The notes: generated by a model from the sequence alone, not told the origin. Numbered from the stretch's first letter, positions 8,014 to 17,414 are shown. The stretch: 64,000 nucleotides of DNA from Novosphingobium lindaniclasticum LE124 (GCF_000445125.1 NZ_ATHL01000113.1:1-64000), one strand, 5' to 3'. Program-made: numbers and translations.

Positions 8014-8586
8014 ATGGAATTTTCTTATCAGCACGCGCAGAGCCAACGCATCCTGCGCCAGCGTAATATGCTTGGGGTCACTGCGCTCGTTCTTGCGGGC
8101 GTCGTCGCCCTCCTCCTCCTCTTTTCGGTCACGCGCAGCCGCGAGATCGTGCTCCAGCCCGTCCTGCGCTCGCCGCTGACGCTGTCGAGTGCGGGCGTCT
8201 CTCGCGAGTATCTGGAGCTGATGACCCGCGACACCGCGATCCTGACGCTGGATCGCTCACCGGGCAGTCTGGATTACTGGATGAAGTCGGTGCTCGAGAT
8301 CGTTTCGCCGCGCGCGCAGGGCAAGATCAAGGCGGACCTGTTGGAGATCGTCAACGAGCAGCGCGGCTCGACCATCTCGCAGTATTTCCAGATCCAGTCG
8401 ATGGAGATCGACACCGCGAACCTGCGATCGACCGTCACCGGCAAGCTCAACACGGTGGTCGGCCAGAAGGTGGTCTCCAGCGACATTCGCACCTTCCAGT
8501 TCAACTGGGAATATTCGGGGCTCTCGCTGAAGCTGATCGGCTTCGGGATGGTCCAGCCAGAAAAGAAGAAAGGCGGGCTGTCATGA
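8014..8586 (+). CDS. traE: TraE, T4SS VirB5-position pilus assembly protein
   Basis: 190 aa (F TraE is 188). It has one N-terminal transmembrane segment at about residues 22-42 (MLGVTALVLAGVVALLLLFS) and a periplasmic domain with the TraE-type pattern LDYWMKSVLEIVSPRAQGKIK and a C-terminal beta-rich end. It belongs to the cell-envelope part of the F-type secretion channel and is required for pilus assembly. It begins 1 base after the traL stop and its own stop overlaps traK (ATGA), so the genes are translationally coupled. Confidence 0.9.
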   Translation: MEFSYQHAQSQRILRQRNMLGVTALVLAGVVALLLLFSVTRSREIVLQPVLRSPLTLSSAGVSREYLELMTRDTAILTLDRSPGSLDYWMKSVLEIVSPRAQGKIKADLLEIVNEQRGSTISQYFQIQSMEIDTANLRSTVTGKLNTVVGQKVVSSDIRTFQFNWEYSGLSLKLIGFGMVQPEKKKGGLS

Positions 8587-9395
8587 CACCCACCCAATAC
8601 CTGATCGGCTCGGCCATCGCCGGCGCCGCGCTTTGCTCGCGCATGTGTATTGTAAGCCGCACGACGGGCGCCTTGCTCATTGCCGCGTCGGCAATGGGCA
8701 TTTCGGCGCCTGCGATGGCGCTGGGCGACCAGACGTTGATGGCTTCGGACGGCAGCCAGGTCGAATGCAGCGCCTCGGCACGCGACCTGACCCGGATCAG
8801 CCTTGTCGAAGACGAGTTCGCCTCGGTCTCGAAGATCAATACGGGCAACCCGGCCGACGATTTCAGCGTCGTCAACGAGCCGGTGCGCGGCGACATCTAC
8901 CTGTCGGTGCCCGACGGCTTTGCCCGCCCTGCCCTCTCGTTCTTCGCAACCTCCAAGCGGGGTTATGTCTACAAGTTCATCTGCCGGATTTCCGGCGATC
9001 AGGCGGTGCAGGTGTTCATCTCGAACCCGGCAATCGCCAAGGCCGATGCCGCCGAGGCAGGTCCGCAGAACGTCCAGCAGGCCAGCTCGCAGGATCGGGC
9101 GATCGAGCTGGTGCAGGCGATGTACGGCGGTCAGATCGTGGACGGCTACGAAATGCGCCAGCGCTCGCTGCGTCCCGTCTACGTGGGCGACCTCAAGGTC
9201 CAGATGATCGCCGAATATCGCGGTTCGGAAATGACGGGCCGCGTCCTGCGCATCGAGAACAACGGCGCTCAGGAAACGACCCTTACCGAGGCCAGCGTTG
9301 CGCCGGCTTCCTCGCTTGCGGTTTCGATCGCCGAGCCGCGCCTCGCGCCCGGCAAGGTCACGACCGCGTACCTTGTCTCTCGCACCGGGAACTGA
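8583..9395 (+). CDS. traK: TraK, outer-membrane-associated T4SS secretin-like protein
   Basis: 270 aa (F TraK is 242). It is the VirB9-like periplasmic component that, with TraB and TraV, forms the outer-membrane core complex. A long N-terminus ends in a signal peptide whose cleavage site is near ISAPAMALG, about residue 48; the unusually long leader means that a start at 8643 (MCIVSR) is possible, but only the ATG at 8583 shows coupling to traE. The C-terminal half has the VLRIENNG and PRLAPGKVTTAYLV beta-strand features of the family. Confidence 0.86.
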   Translation: MTPTQYLIGSAIAGAALCSRMCIVSRTTGALLIAASAMGISAPAMALGDQTLMASDGSQVECSASARDLTRISLVEDEFASVSKINTGNPADDFSVVNEPVRGDIYLSVPDGFARPALSFFATSKRGYVYKFICRISGDQAVQVFISNPAIAKADAAEAGPQNVQQASSQDRAIELVQAMYGGQIVDGYEMRQRSLRPVYVGDLKVQMIAEYRGSEMTGRVLRIENNGAQETTLTEASVAPASSLAVSIAEPRLAPGKVTTAYLVSRTGN

Positions 9396-9398
9396 GCC

Positions 9399-10724
9399 AT
9401 GGACTTGAAGGGTATCTTCTCGCGCTCGCGTAAATCGCTCGACGGCCCCGGGGGCGGCGATGGCGTTTCGCCAGTCGGCAATGAACTCGACGGCAACACC
9501 GAGACGCGGCGCAAGCAGCGCATGCTTCTGAGCGGTGTCGCGGTTGTCGGTGTCGTCGCGGCCAGCATGTGGATCTTCTCCGACAACGGGAAGGTCGCAG
9601 GCCAGGCCGACGACGAGATCGAGGACGTTCAGGTTTCGACCAAGGACATGATGAACCGCAACCTCTCCGAGCAGGAGTGGATGGCGCAGTCGGAAAACCG
9701 CTTCCAGAGCCAGGAGAACCAGCTCAAGTCGGTCGGCGGCACCAATGCCAAGGTTGCGCAGCTATCCGAGCAGATCGAGGCGCTGCGCGCGCAGAACCAG
9801 TCCATGACGGCCGATGGACAGCGGGTGGTCAGTGCCTACCAGACCGAGAACGAGCAGCTCCGGCGCCAGATCAACGAGCGGGCGACGCCGGTGGCTCCAC
9901 CGCCCGGTCCCGCCGCCCTTTATGGACCGAACTCACCGACTTATCAGCGTCCTGACGCTGGTGGCGCAGCTGGGCCGGACTCGCCCCCCGTCCGGTCCAG
10001 CGAAGTCAAAATGGTCTCCTTCAACAGCGGTGAGACGGGCAATGCCAAGAAGGTCGAGAAGGGCAACACGGTCTACTCCGATAGCCCGAACTATCTGCCG
10101 CCCAACAGCTTCGCGACCGCCAAGGTTATCGTGGGTGTGGATGCTGCCGCAGGCGTACAGAGCCAGACCGATCCGCTCCCGGTTGTCTTGCGTGTCACCG
10201 GGCCTGCCCGGTCGGTGCTGCAGAATGGCAAGCTGCTGACGACCAAGATTCAGGGTTGCCTCATCAACGGCGCGGCGCGCGGCGAATTGTCGAGCGAGAA
10301 GGTCTACGTCAAGCTGCAGAAGATGACCTGCCCGCAGCCGGGTGGGCGCTACGCCGTATCCGAGGTCAAGGGCTTCATCGCCTTCGGCGGCAAAACGGGC
10401 GTTCGCGGCCGCGTTGTGAGCCGCGAGGGCAGCCTTGTCAGCCAGGCATTCATTGCCGGGCTCGTCGGCGGCTTCGGTCGTGGTTTCGCGGCCAACTCCA
10501 ACAATGCCCTCACGCAGCCCAACGTCATCGTCGATGGCAAGCGACAGGATCTGTCGATGGGCGACATCGCGAAAGGCGGCCTTGGCGAGGGCGTCTCGCA
10601 AACCGGCGACATGGTCAGCAAGTATCTGATCGAGCGCGCCGAACAGTACCAGCCTGTCATCGAAATGCCGACCGGCGTCGATGTCGAAATCGTCTTCCTG
10701 GAGGGTGTCTATGTCCGCAACTGA
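9399..10724 (+). CDS. traB: TraB, VirB10-like channel scaffold
   Basis: 441 aa (F TraB is 475). It spans the envelope: a cytoplasmic N-terminus, one transmembrane helix at about residues 46-62 (MLLSGVAVVGVVAASMWIF), a coiled coil at about 100-160 (QSQENQLKSVGG to NEQLRRQINERA), a Pro-rich stretch, then the VirB10-like beta-barrel domain with LTTKIQGCLINGAARGELSSEKVYVKL split over about 280-310. It energises the core complex with TraC. It starts 3 bases after traK, and the dsbC-like gene starts inside its last codons. Confidence 0.92.
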   Translation: MDLKGIFSRSRKSLDGPGGGDGVSPVGNELDGNTETRRKQRMLLSGVAVVGVVAASMWIFSDNGKVAGQADDEIEDVQVSTKDMMNRNLSEQEWMAQSENRFQSQENQLKSVGGTNAKVAQLSEQIEALRAQNQSMTADGQRVVSAYQTENEQLRRQINERATPVAPPPGPAALYGPNSPTYQRPDAGGAAGPDSPPVRSSEVKMVSFNSGETGNAKKVEKGNTVYSDSPNYLPPNSFATAKVIVGVDAAAGVQSQTDPLPVVLRVTGPARSVLQNGKLLTTKIQGCLINGAARGELSSEKVYVKLQKMTCPQPGGRYAVSEVKGFIAFGGKTGVRGRVVSREGSLVSQAFIAGLVGGFGRGFAANSNNALTQPNVIVDGKRQDLSMGDIAKGGLGEGVSQTGDMVSKYLIERAEQYQPVIEMPTGVDVEIVFLEGVYVRN

Positions 10725-11634
10725 ACATCATGATGGCAGTGCCCAGAGCGTCGTTTCCGACCTGGACACCGAACTGAAGCGCCCGTGGATGCGTAGCGCA
10801 TTCCTCTATTTCACCTGCGGGCTCGCTTTTGTTGGAGGAGGGATCGCCACGCTGGCCTATGCGCGTGATTACATCGCGCCGCCGAGCAAAAGCGTGGCCG
10901 AACTGCTGAAGGCGCGCCTTCCCAAGACCAAGGTCACGAGCGTCAATTGCGACAAGGTCGATGGCCTGTGCGAAGTCACTGCCGGCAGCAACCTGTTCTA
11001 CATCGACCGCACCGCGCGCTATCTGGTGATCGGCCGCGTCTACGACATGGAGACGCGCCAGGATCTGACGGCGACCCGCCTGCTCGAGATGAACCCGGAC
11101 ATGCTGCTGGGCGCATCGGCCAAGGCCAACGCTGCTGGCGCCGAGGACAATGAACCTGCACTTGCAGCAAGGCCCGCTGCAGCTGCAAAGGCCGCCGCTG
11201 CGGCCCCTCTGCAGAAACTGCCGCTGGGCGAACTGCCCAAGGATGGCGCTATCGTCTGGGGCAATTCGTCGGGCAAGACGGTCACGGTATTCAGCGATTT
11301 CCGCTGCAGCTACTGCCGGGCTCTGAGCAACACGCTCTCCTCGATGAACGTGCGCGTCGTCGAGCGGCCGATCTCGGTTCTGGGCAGCCGCGATATTGCC
11401 GACAAGGTCTACTGTGCGAAGGACAAGGCCAAGGCCCTTCATGCCGCCTATTCCGGGCAGGACATCAAGGGGACCGGTCCCTGCGATACCAAGGGCCTGG
11501 ATGCCAACGAGGCGTTTGCGAGGCTGCATGGTCTGGGCGGTACGCCCGTCATCGTGCGTGACGATGGCAGCGTGCTGGAGGGTTACAGGCCCAAGGAGTT
11601 CCTTGAGAACTGGCTCAAGGGAGGCCAGTCGTGA
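10711..11634 (+). CDS. dsbC: DsbC-like thiol:disulfide isomerase of the tra operon
   Basis: 307 aa from the ATG at 10711, which follows GGAGGG by 5 bases and overlaps the traB end by 14 bp; an earlier in-frame ATG at 10681 lacks a ribosome site. A transmembrane or signal-anchor segment covers about residues 30-50. The thioredoxin fold occupies about 170-300 with the active site CSYC at 199-202 and the cis-Pro region GGTPVIV. An Ala-rich linker (about 145-168) precedes it. It is thought to shuffle disulfides in Cys-rich T4SS proteins such as TraN and TraU. A dsbC inside tra clusters is known from SXT/R27-type elements but not from F. Confidence 0.85.
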   Translation: MSATEHHDGSAQSVVSDLDTELKRPWMRSAFLYFTCGLAFVGGGIATLAYARDYIAPPSKSVAELLKARLPKTKVTSVNCDKVDGLCEVTAGSNLFYIDRTARYLVIGRVYDMETRQDLTATRLLEMNPDMLLGASAKANAAGAEDNEPALAARPAAAAKAAAAAPLQKLPLGELPKDGAIVWGNSSGKTVTVFSDFRCSYCRALSNTLSSMNVRVVERPISVLGSRDIADKVYCAKDKAKALHAAYSGQDIKGTGPCDTKGLDANEAFARLHGLGGTPVIVRDDGSVLEGYRPKEFLENWLKGGQS

Positions 11635-12647
11635 TCCGGGGGCGCATCGGCCTTGCCGGCGTGCTGCTGGCCAGCGCCAGCCTTTCGGGATGCATGTCGC
11701 TGGGCGGCAATGTGAAGGGCCATTTCGCCTGCCGCGCGCCGGACGGGATCTGCGCCCCAAGCGGTAATATCGACGATCGCGCTCTTGCCATGATCTCGGG
11801 CGAGGAAGGCGATCGCATGATCGCGCCTGCTGGTCCCTATGTGGAACCGCCAGCGGAGGGGCGTGGCTACCAGAAGGTCAGCTCGCCGGTACGCACACGC
11901 GAGCGAGTGCTTCGCATCGTCTTTCCGGCGCAGATCGACGCTTCGGGCAGGCTTCATGAACAGTCGGCGGTTCATGCCGTCGTCGAGCGCGGCGAATGGG
12001 CCGAGGCTCTGGCCGGTAATGCCGTAGCGCAATCGCCCGATGAAGTGGCGGCGTCTGCAGGGCGTGACACCCTTCTCGCCGCTGTCGAGCGCGCGGAACC
12101 GCCGATGATCGAGACGCTGGCGGTAGATCCTGATCTGCCAACGCCGGAAGCCGTCGCCATGGCGCGGGCTGCCGGCAATGGCGGCGAAGTCCAGTCGCCC
12201 GATCCTGTCGGGGACATCAAGGACCAGGTCTCGCGTACCCTGACCACGCCGCGCAGGCCAAGGGCAGCGAAGCCGGCGACCGCAAAGCCGGTTGCGGCTT
12301 CCACGCCCTCTCCTACTCCCCAACCTCAACCCCAGCGTCAGGCCGAGCCCAAGCCTGTCGCGCAGGCGCCTGCCTCCCAACCGGCGCCTGCCTCCCCCCT
12401 CACACCCGCGTCTCCTACCTCCGCCGCCAAAGGCGGCGCGGGCGGCGATGGTGTGGCTACGGGACCGATGATCTCGGTGCCTCAGCACGCGACCGCCAAG
12501 GGCAAGGCCGCAATTGCTGCTGTTGAGGCTGATCCGGCGATCCGTTCGGCGCTTGGCCGGGCTGTGCCTGAAGCCAAGGCTGCCGCGAAGGACGCCAGTC
12601 CGCTGCCGGTGATGCGTGCTGGCTCGTTTCCGGGAGTGCAGCCATGA
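11631..12647 (+). CDS. traV: TraV, core-complex lipoprotein with extended C-terminus
   Basis: 338 aa, about twice F TraV (171). The start is GTG, overlapping the dsbC stop, with GGGAGG upstream. The lipobox LSGC (Cys at about residue 21) follows a short hydrophobic signal, so the mature protein is a lipoprotein acting as the VirB7-like ring component. The conserved TraV-like part follows the lipobox (GHFACRAPDGICAP). Beyond about residue 200 the protein becomes a Pro/Ala/Gln-rich low-complexity tail with PQPQPQRQAEPKP, probably an extended periplasmic linker. It overlaps traC by ATGA. Confidence 0.85.
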   Translation: MIRGRIGLAGVLLASASLSGCMSLGGNVKGHFACRAPDGICAPSGNIDDRALAMISGEEGDRMIAPAGPYVEPPAEGRGYQKVSSPVRTRERVLRIVFPAQIDASGRLHEQSAVHAVVERGEWAEALAGNAVAQSPDEVAASAGRDTLLAAVERAEPPMIETLAVDPDLPTPEAVAMARAAGNGGEVQSPDPVGDIKDQVSRTLTTPRRPRAAKPATAKPVAASTPSPTPQPQPQRQAEPKPVAQAPASQPAPASPLTPASPTSAAKGGAGGDGVATGPMISVPQHATAKGKAAIAAVEADPAIRSALGRAVPEAKAAAKDASPLPVMRAGSFPGVQP

Positions 12648-15217
12648 ATATGTTCAGCAAGATCATGGGCACGCTGCTTGGCGACAACGCCAAGCCCGAA
12701 ACCAATCGGCCCGACACAACCGTTCCCCGTCTCGTCCATTGGCTGCCCTATCGCAGCTACGATCCCAAGACGCACCTGTTCTACAACAGTTCGTCGCGTG
12801 GCTTCGTCCTTGAGGCGACGCCGATGATGGGGGCCAATGAGCGCACCTCGGAAATCCTGACGCAGTTCCTGTCCGAAGGCATTCCGACGCCGGGCACGCT
12901 CCAGTTCCATGGCTGGATGAGCCCTCGTGTGGGCGAGCGCCTGTCGCAATGGTATCTGCCGCGTTTCATGGCCGGAAGCGTCTACGAGCGCATGGCCAAG
13001 CACCGCACCGAGTACCTGCTCGATGGTGTCTGGAACTCGCTGTCGTCGGCCGCGCCGTTCCACCTGCGCAATCATCGCCTTGCGATTTCCTACGCCACCC
13101 CGGAATCGAGCCGGGTCACGATCGAGGAAATCGTCTCGGTTCTCGAAGGTCTGGTGTCTTCGCTGGAGTCGATTGGCATCTATGCGCGCCCGATGGACCC
13201 GCAGGCGCTGATTGCCTGGATCGACGACATCACTTCCCCGACGACGGCACCGGGCGATGACAACATCATCTACAACCCATTCGATCCGATCGCGGATCAG
13301 GCAGTGCGGCACGATCTGGAGATGAAGATCGAGCCGGATCGTATCCTGCTTCGCACCGAGCGCTTTCGCCCGACGGGCAAGATGGTCGATGATGCGCCCG
13401 AGATCGGAGAGATCTATCCCGACGTCTTCGATGTGCGCTCCTTCTCGGTTCGCAACCTTCCGCAGCGCTGGGCGCCATGGGACATGGCAAAGCTGATCGG
13501 CGATATGTTCGCCGACAAGCTGCGCATGCCTTGCCCGGTATCGACGAACCTGTGTCTCGATTTCCCCGACGCAGAAGCCGAGAGTATGCGCGCTTCGCGC
13601 AAGTTCATGCGCACGACCAGCCTTGCCGATTCCAAGTCCGCGCGCATGCTTCCGCAACTGAAGGAGCAATCGCGCGAATGGGAGTTCGTGAAGGATGAGC
13701 TTCGGCAGGGTCGCAAGCTCGTGCAGGCGTTCTACTCGGTCACGACCTTTTCGCCCAAGGGCAAGGGGGATGCCAACGAGCGGGTTCTCAAGTCCGTGTA
13801 CCGGGCGGCCGGGTGGGATCTTCTCGACGATCGCTACCTACAGATCCAGGGCCTGCTGGCGGCAATGCCGATGACGATGGCCAATGGGCTGTCGTTTGAT
13901 CTCAAGAACATGAAGCGCTTCCGCTCCGTGCTGACGACGACGGCGGCGAGCCTCGCGCCGATCCAGGGCGAATATCTCGGCGCCAACGTGCCTCACATGA
14001 TGCTGATCGGGCGGCGCGGACAGCCTTTCTTCTGGTCCCCGTTCGAGAACAACTCGGGCAATCACAACGTCGCCGTGTTCGGCAAGTCCGGTTCGGGTAA
14101 GTCGGTGGCCCTGCAGGAGCTGTGCTCCGCCTTGTGCGGAGCCGGGGCGAAGGTGGTGGTGATCGACGATGGCCGCTCGTTCGAGCACTCGGCCAAGCTG
14201 CAGGGCGGTGCTTTCGTCGAGTTCACCATGTCCTCGGGGTTCTGCATCAACCCCTTCTCGATGATCGACGCGGAGATGGCCGAGCAGGATGAGGACTACC
14301 TCATGGACTGCTTCGCGATGCTCAAGTCGATCGTCAACCAGATGGCCCGTCACGTCGACAAGCTCAACGACACCGAACGCGGCCTTATCGACGGTGCGGT
14401 CAACGAGGTCTGGAGCGCCAAGGGCCGTCAGGGATCTATCGACGATGTAATCGCGGCGCTGACCGACACCGGCAACGCGCTCGGCGCGGATCTCGGTATC
14501 GCGATGCGTCCCTTCTCGTCAAATGGCACCTATGGACGCTTCTTCCAGGGCGAGGTTTCTTTCGAGCTGAAGGCGAACCTGACGGTTTTCGAACTGTCGG
14601 ATCTGTCCTCGCGCGAGGAACTGCGCTCGGTGGTGCTGACCGCGATCATGTTCATGGCGTCGCAGATGATGCGCCGTGTCGATCGCTCGATCCCGAAAGC
14701 CCTGCTGCTCGATGAAGCGTGGCAGATGCTCAAGGGCGGCTCGATGGCCGATTTCATCGAAGCCTACGCCCGTACCTGCCGCAAGTATGGGGCCTCGCTG
14801 GTGACGGCCACCCAGAGCCTCAACGACTACTACAAGTCCGACGGATCGCGCGCGGCGCTGGAGAACAGCGACTGGTCGGTCATCCTCGCGCAGAAGGAGG
14901 AGACGAGCAACGACTTTAAGCGGCTCGGCCGCTTCGACATGGATGACCATACCGATGCGCTGGTGCGTTCGCTGAAGCGCAGCGGCATCGAATATTCGGA
15001 CGTGTTCATCAAGGGGCCTGACATGCAGGCAACGGGCAGGCTCGTCCTCGATCCCTATTCCGCGACCGTCTTCTCGTCCTCGCCCAAGACCTTCGCGATG
15101 ATCCACGATCTGCTCGGACATGGGGTTTCCATGGATGAGGCGATCGAGCGGGTCGCGTTCCCAAACAACCCTGAAAAGTGGGGCGGCGACGACGCTGTCC
15201 CCATCGCAGCGGAGTAA
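12644..15217 (+). CDS. traC: TraC, VirB4-like T4SS ATPase
   Basis: 857 aa (F TraC is 875). This cytoplasmic, membrane-peripheral ATPase powers pilus extension and substrate transport. The N-terminal half matches the TraC-specific domain, with MGANERTSEILTQFL early in it. The Walker A motif GKSGSGKS is at residues 480-487, and the Walker B LLLDEAW is at about 686-692, followed by ATQSLNDYY. All catalytic motifs are intact. It is coupled to traV and followed after 5 bases by a small membrane-protein gene where F has trbI. Confidence 0.95.
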   Translation: MNMFSKIMGTLLGDNAKPETNRPDTTVPRLVHWLPYRSYDPKTHLFYNSSSRGFVLEATPMMGANERTSEILTQFLSEGIPTPGTLQFHGWMSPRVGERLSQWYLPRFMAGSVYERMAKHRTEYLLDGVWNSLSSAAPFHLRNHRLAISYATPESSRVTIEEIVSVLEGLVSSLESIGIYARPMDPQALIAWIDDITSPTTAPGDDNIIYNPFDPIADQAVRHDLEMKIEPDRILLRTERFRPTGKMVDDAPEIGEIYPDVFDVRSFSVRNLPQRWAPWDMAKLIGDMFADKLRMPCPVSTNLCLDFPDAEAESMRASRKFMRTTSLADSKSARMLPQLKEQSREWEFVKDELRQGRKLVQAFYSVTTFSPKGKGDANERVLKSVYRAAGWDLLDDRYLQIQGLLAAMPMTMANGLSFDLKNMKRFRSVLTTTAASLAPIQGEYLGANVPHMMLIGRRGQPFFWSPFENNSGNHNVAVFGKSGSGKSVALQELCSALCGAGAKVVVIDDGRSFEHSAKLQGGAFVEFTMSSGFCINPFSMIDAEMAEQDEDYLMDCFAMLKSIVNQMARHVDKLNDTERGLIDGAVNEVWSAKGRQGSIDDVIAALTDTGNALGADLGIAMRPFSSNGTYGRFFQGEVSFELKANLTVFELSDLSSREELRSVVLTAIMFMASQMMRRVDRSIPKALLLDEAWQMLKGGSMADFIEAYARTCRKYGASLVTATQSLNDYYKSDGSRAALENSDWSVILAQKEETSNDFKRLGRFDMDDHTDALVRSLKRSGIEYSDVFIKGPDMQATGRLVLDPYSATVFSSSPKTFAMIHDLLGHGVSMDEAIERVAFPNNPEKWGGDDAVPIAAE

Positions 15218-15222
15218 GCGGC

Positions 15223-15570
15223 ATGGCCAGCATCAGCGTGCAACGTAAGGCTCGGGCGGAAGCTGGAGCGGGGCTTCGGTTCCTTCTGTTCGTGCTGCTT
15301 CACACCGTTGGCTTCCTTGCCGTGACGCTGCTGATGACCTGGGGCGCGTTCGTGCTGTTCTTCGTCGCAATCGGCGGGTTCAGCCTCGATGGCATGATGC
15401 ACCAGCTGGCCAATCTCTCGAGCCGCTACGCCGCGGCCGACGCGCCCCGCATCGCTGATTTCAAAGTTCTCGTCGCCGTCCTGCATCTCGTTGTGGCCGG
15501 TGTGATCGTCTTTTTTCGCCGGCACGCCATCGTGCCGCGCGACACCTTGAGTCTGGAGCAAGGCGCATGA
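15223..15570 (+). CDS. small membrane protein in the tra operon, unknown
   Basis: 115 aa from the ATG at 15223, chosen because it is preceded by GGAG; a longer frame runs into traC. Two or three hydrophobic segments are visible: residues about 19-45 (LFVLLHTVGFLAVTLLMTWG and on), 47-55, and 84-98 (VLHLVVAGVIVFFRR). Its C-terminus overlaps trbI by ATGA, so it is translated with the operon. F has no counterpart between traC and trbI. Some F-like systems place accessory TraP-like proteins nearby, but I cannot show homology. It could be a pilus-assembly accessory or a lineage-specific channel subunit. Confidence 0.7.
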   Translation: MASISVQRKARAEAGAGLRFLLFVLLHTVGFLAVTLLMTWGAFVLFFVAIGGFSLDGMMHQLANLSSRYAAADAPRIADFKVLVAVLHLVVAGVIVFFRRHAIVPRDTLSLEQGA

Positions 15571-16247
15571 GCGAACCGACCTGGAATAACTCCATCGAAT
15601 CCGAGAGCGAGGCTCTTGGCGAGGCGGCAGCGGCGCCCTCGCCGGCACCGGCTGTTGCCGGCCCTGCGATCGAGGTTGCGAAGCCTCGCAAGACGGTGTT
15701 CGCCGGTTACACGGCAGGCCAGTTGGTTGTGGGGCTCGCTATAATCGCCATGCTGATTTGGGGCATGTGGGTGACGCGGGCGATCATGGAGCCGCCGCAG
15801 AAGATCGTGAAGGCCAACCTGTCGGCTATCGTTGGCGACTATGTGCAGGCGCAGGCCCGCAGCGCCAATCCTCCGCAGGAAGTCGAAGCGGAAATGCGCA
15901 AGTTCATGGCATCGCTCGATGGCGAGCTGCAGCGGCGCAGTGCATCGGGCCAGGTCATCCTTGTCGGGGAAGCGGTGCTTTCCAAAGGCGTCGAGGACAT
16001 CACCCCGCATGTGATCAAGGCCGTCTATGCCTCGGGCGTGAAGCGGCCAAAGCCTGCCTCCGCAGAAGAGGTCATGCAGAGCGGGGCGGAAGGCCCGATC
16101 CCGCAGGTGCCGCTAAGTCCCGCGCCGCCGCAAGGCGCTGCTGGTCCCTCGGCATTCGGGCCGATGCCTGAGCAGGCTTCGGCGGCGGCGGCACCGATGG
16201 GTGATCCCTCCAGCTTTGGAGGGCCTTATGGCGCAGGCGGTCAGTGA
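15567..16247 (+). CDS. trbI: TrbI, F-type pilus assembly protein
   Basis: 226 aa (F TrbI is 128). It has a cytoplasmic Ala/Pro-rich N-terminus, a transmembrane helix at about residues 52-70 (LVVGLAIIAMLIWGMWVT), then the TrbI_Ftype periplasmic domain (about 75-150) with FMASLDGELQRRSASGQ and VILVGEAVLSKGVEDIT. A Pro/Gly-rich tail follows. In F, TrbI affects pilus outgrowth and retraction. Its last codons overlap the start of the S26 peptidase gene by 20 bp. The extended N- and C-terminal regions account for the larger size. Confidence 0.82.
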   Translation: MSEPTWNNSIESESEALGEAAAAPSPAPAVAGPAIEVAKPRKTVFAGYTAGQLVVGLAIIAMLIWGMWVTRAIMEPPQKIVKANLSAIVGDYVQAQARSANPPQEVEAEMRKFMASLDGELQRRSASGQVILVGEAVLSKGVEDITPHVIKAVYASGVKRPKPASAEEVMQSGAEGPIPQVPLSPAPPQGAAGPSAFGPMPEQASAAAAPMGDPSSFGGPYGAGGQ

Positions 16248-16779
16248 GGGTCTGACGATCGGGGAGAGGCCCAAAGGCTGGCGGCCGAATAAGCGCCTGT
16301 GGGGCGCGCTCGGCCTCTTCATCGCCGGCAGTATCGCCTATTCCGCCATCTGCGATTGGCGTGACACTCATGGGCTGCTGATCAACACTTCTGAATCGCT
16401 GCCCAATTGGGCCTTCGTGATCCATAAGACGGTTACGCCTCAGCGCGGTCAGTACGTGTTCTTCGTGCCGCCTGCCGATCCGCTGGTGATCCGGCATTTC
16501 GGTGAGAAAAAGCAGATGTTCGGCAAGATCGTCTACGGCATGCCGGGTGATACTGTGGCGCACCGCGGGACGCAGGTTCTCGTAAATGGCCGCGTTGTCG
16601 GTCGCATGAAGCCCCTGACCCGGTTCGGTGAGCCGCTCGCTGCGGGCCCTACCGGCATCATCCCGCGCGGCTGCTACTATGTCGGAACACCGCACAAGGA
16701 TGGGTTCGATAGCCGGTATGCCGCGATCGGATATGCCTGCGCGAAGAAGATCGTCGGTGTCGGGGAGGCGATCCTGTGA
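16228..16779 (+). CDS. S26-family signal peptidase (TrhP/RP4-TraF-like)
   Basis: 183 aa from the ATG at 16228, which follows GGAGGG by 4 bases; the in-frame ATG at 16201 lacks a ribosome site. After one transmembrane helix (about residues 22-40) come the S26 motifs: the catalytic Ser in INTSESLP, the catalytic Lys in FGKIVYGMPGD, and the C-terminal GTPHKDGFDSRY block. In RP4 the TraF homolog cyclises the pilin TrbC, and R27 has the related TrhP; F lacks this enzyme. By analogy this protein may trim and cyclise the pilin encoded at 7345. It is coupled to traW through GTGA. Confidence 0.85.
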   Translation: MAQAVSEGLTIGERPKGWRPNKRLWGALGLFIAGSIAYSAICDWRDTHGLLINTSESLPNWAFVIHKTVTPQRGQYVFFVPPADPLVIRHFGEKKQMFGKIVYGMPGDTVAHRGTQVLVNGRVVGRMKPLTRFGEPLAAGPTGIIPRGCYYVGTPHKDGFDSRYAAIGYACAKKIVGVGEAIL

Positions 16780-17414
16780 AGCGGCTCCTCCACAACGGAT
16801 CGCTCATCCTGCTGTGTGCCCTGACGTTTTCGTCGGCGGGACAGGCAAGCGATCACGGCGTTGTCGGCCAGACGTTCCCGATCATCGAGACGGATCTTCT
16901 TTCGGTGATCGAGCAGCGCCTGACAAAGCTGCAGGCATCGGGTGGGATCGACCGGATGAATGCCGAGTTCGCGCGGCGCGCCGAGGCCAAGGTTCGTCGT
17001 CCGACGCCGGTTGCTGGGATCACGCCGGCAACGCAGGCGCGGATCTGGGCCTTCGATCCGACGATCGTCATCGAGAAGGATGTGAAGGATCAGAAGGGCA
17101 ACTATGTCGCCCGCGCTGGGCAGACGGTGAACCCGCTGGACTTCGTGGCGATGCATCAAGCCCTCGTCTTCGTCGACGGTGACGACGAGGCGCAGATGGA
17201 ATGGGCGACCAGCCAGTATTCCGACCTCAAGGCCAAGATCATTCTCGTGTCGGGTTCGCCGATCGAGCAGATGACCGCGCGCAAGCGCCGCTTCTACTTC
17301 GACCAGGAGGGCCGCCTGACCGGCAAGTTCGGGGTGCGCCACACGCCGGCCGTGGCAGAACAGGATGGCAAGGTCATCAAGCTTTCCGAGATCAAGCTGA
17401 AGGGGGCAAGCTGA
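16776..17414 (+). CDS. traW: TraW, pilus assembly protein
   Basis: 212 aa (F TraW is 210). It is a periplasmic protein with a signal peptide of about 25 residues (ending SSAGQAS). The family features are GVVGQTFPIIETDLL near the mature N-terminus, RIWAFDPTI in the middle and the C-terminal DQEGRLTGKFGVRHTPAVA, which has a thioredoxin-like GxxxxP look. It acts with TrbC and TraU in pilus assembly. The start is GTG, overlapping the peptidase stop, and its stop overlaps the next start as TGATG. Confidence 0.92.
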   Translation: MKRLLHNGSLILLCALTFSSAGQASDHGVVGQTFPIIETDLLSVIEQRLTKLQASGGIDRMNAEFARRAEAKVRRPTPVAGITPATQARIWAFDPTIVIEKDVKDQKGNYVARAGQTVNPLDFVAMHQALVFVDGDDEAQMEWATSQYSDLKAKIILVSGSPIEQMTARKRRFYFDQEGRLTGKFGVRHTPAVAEQDGKVIKLSEIKLKGAS

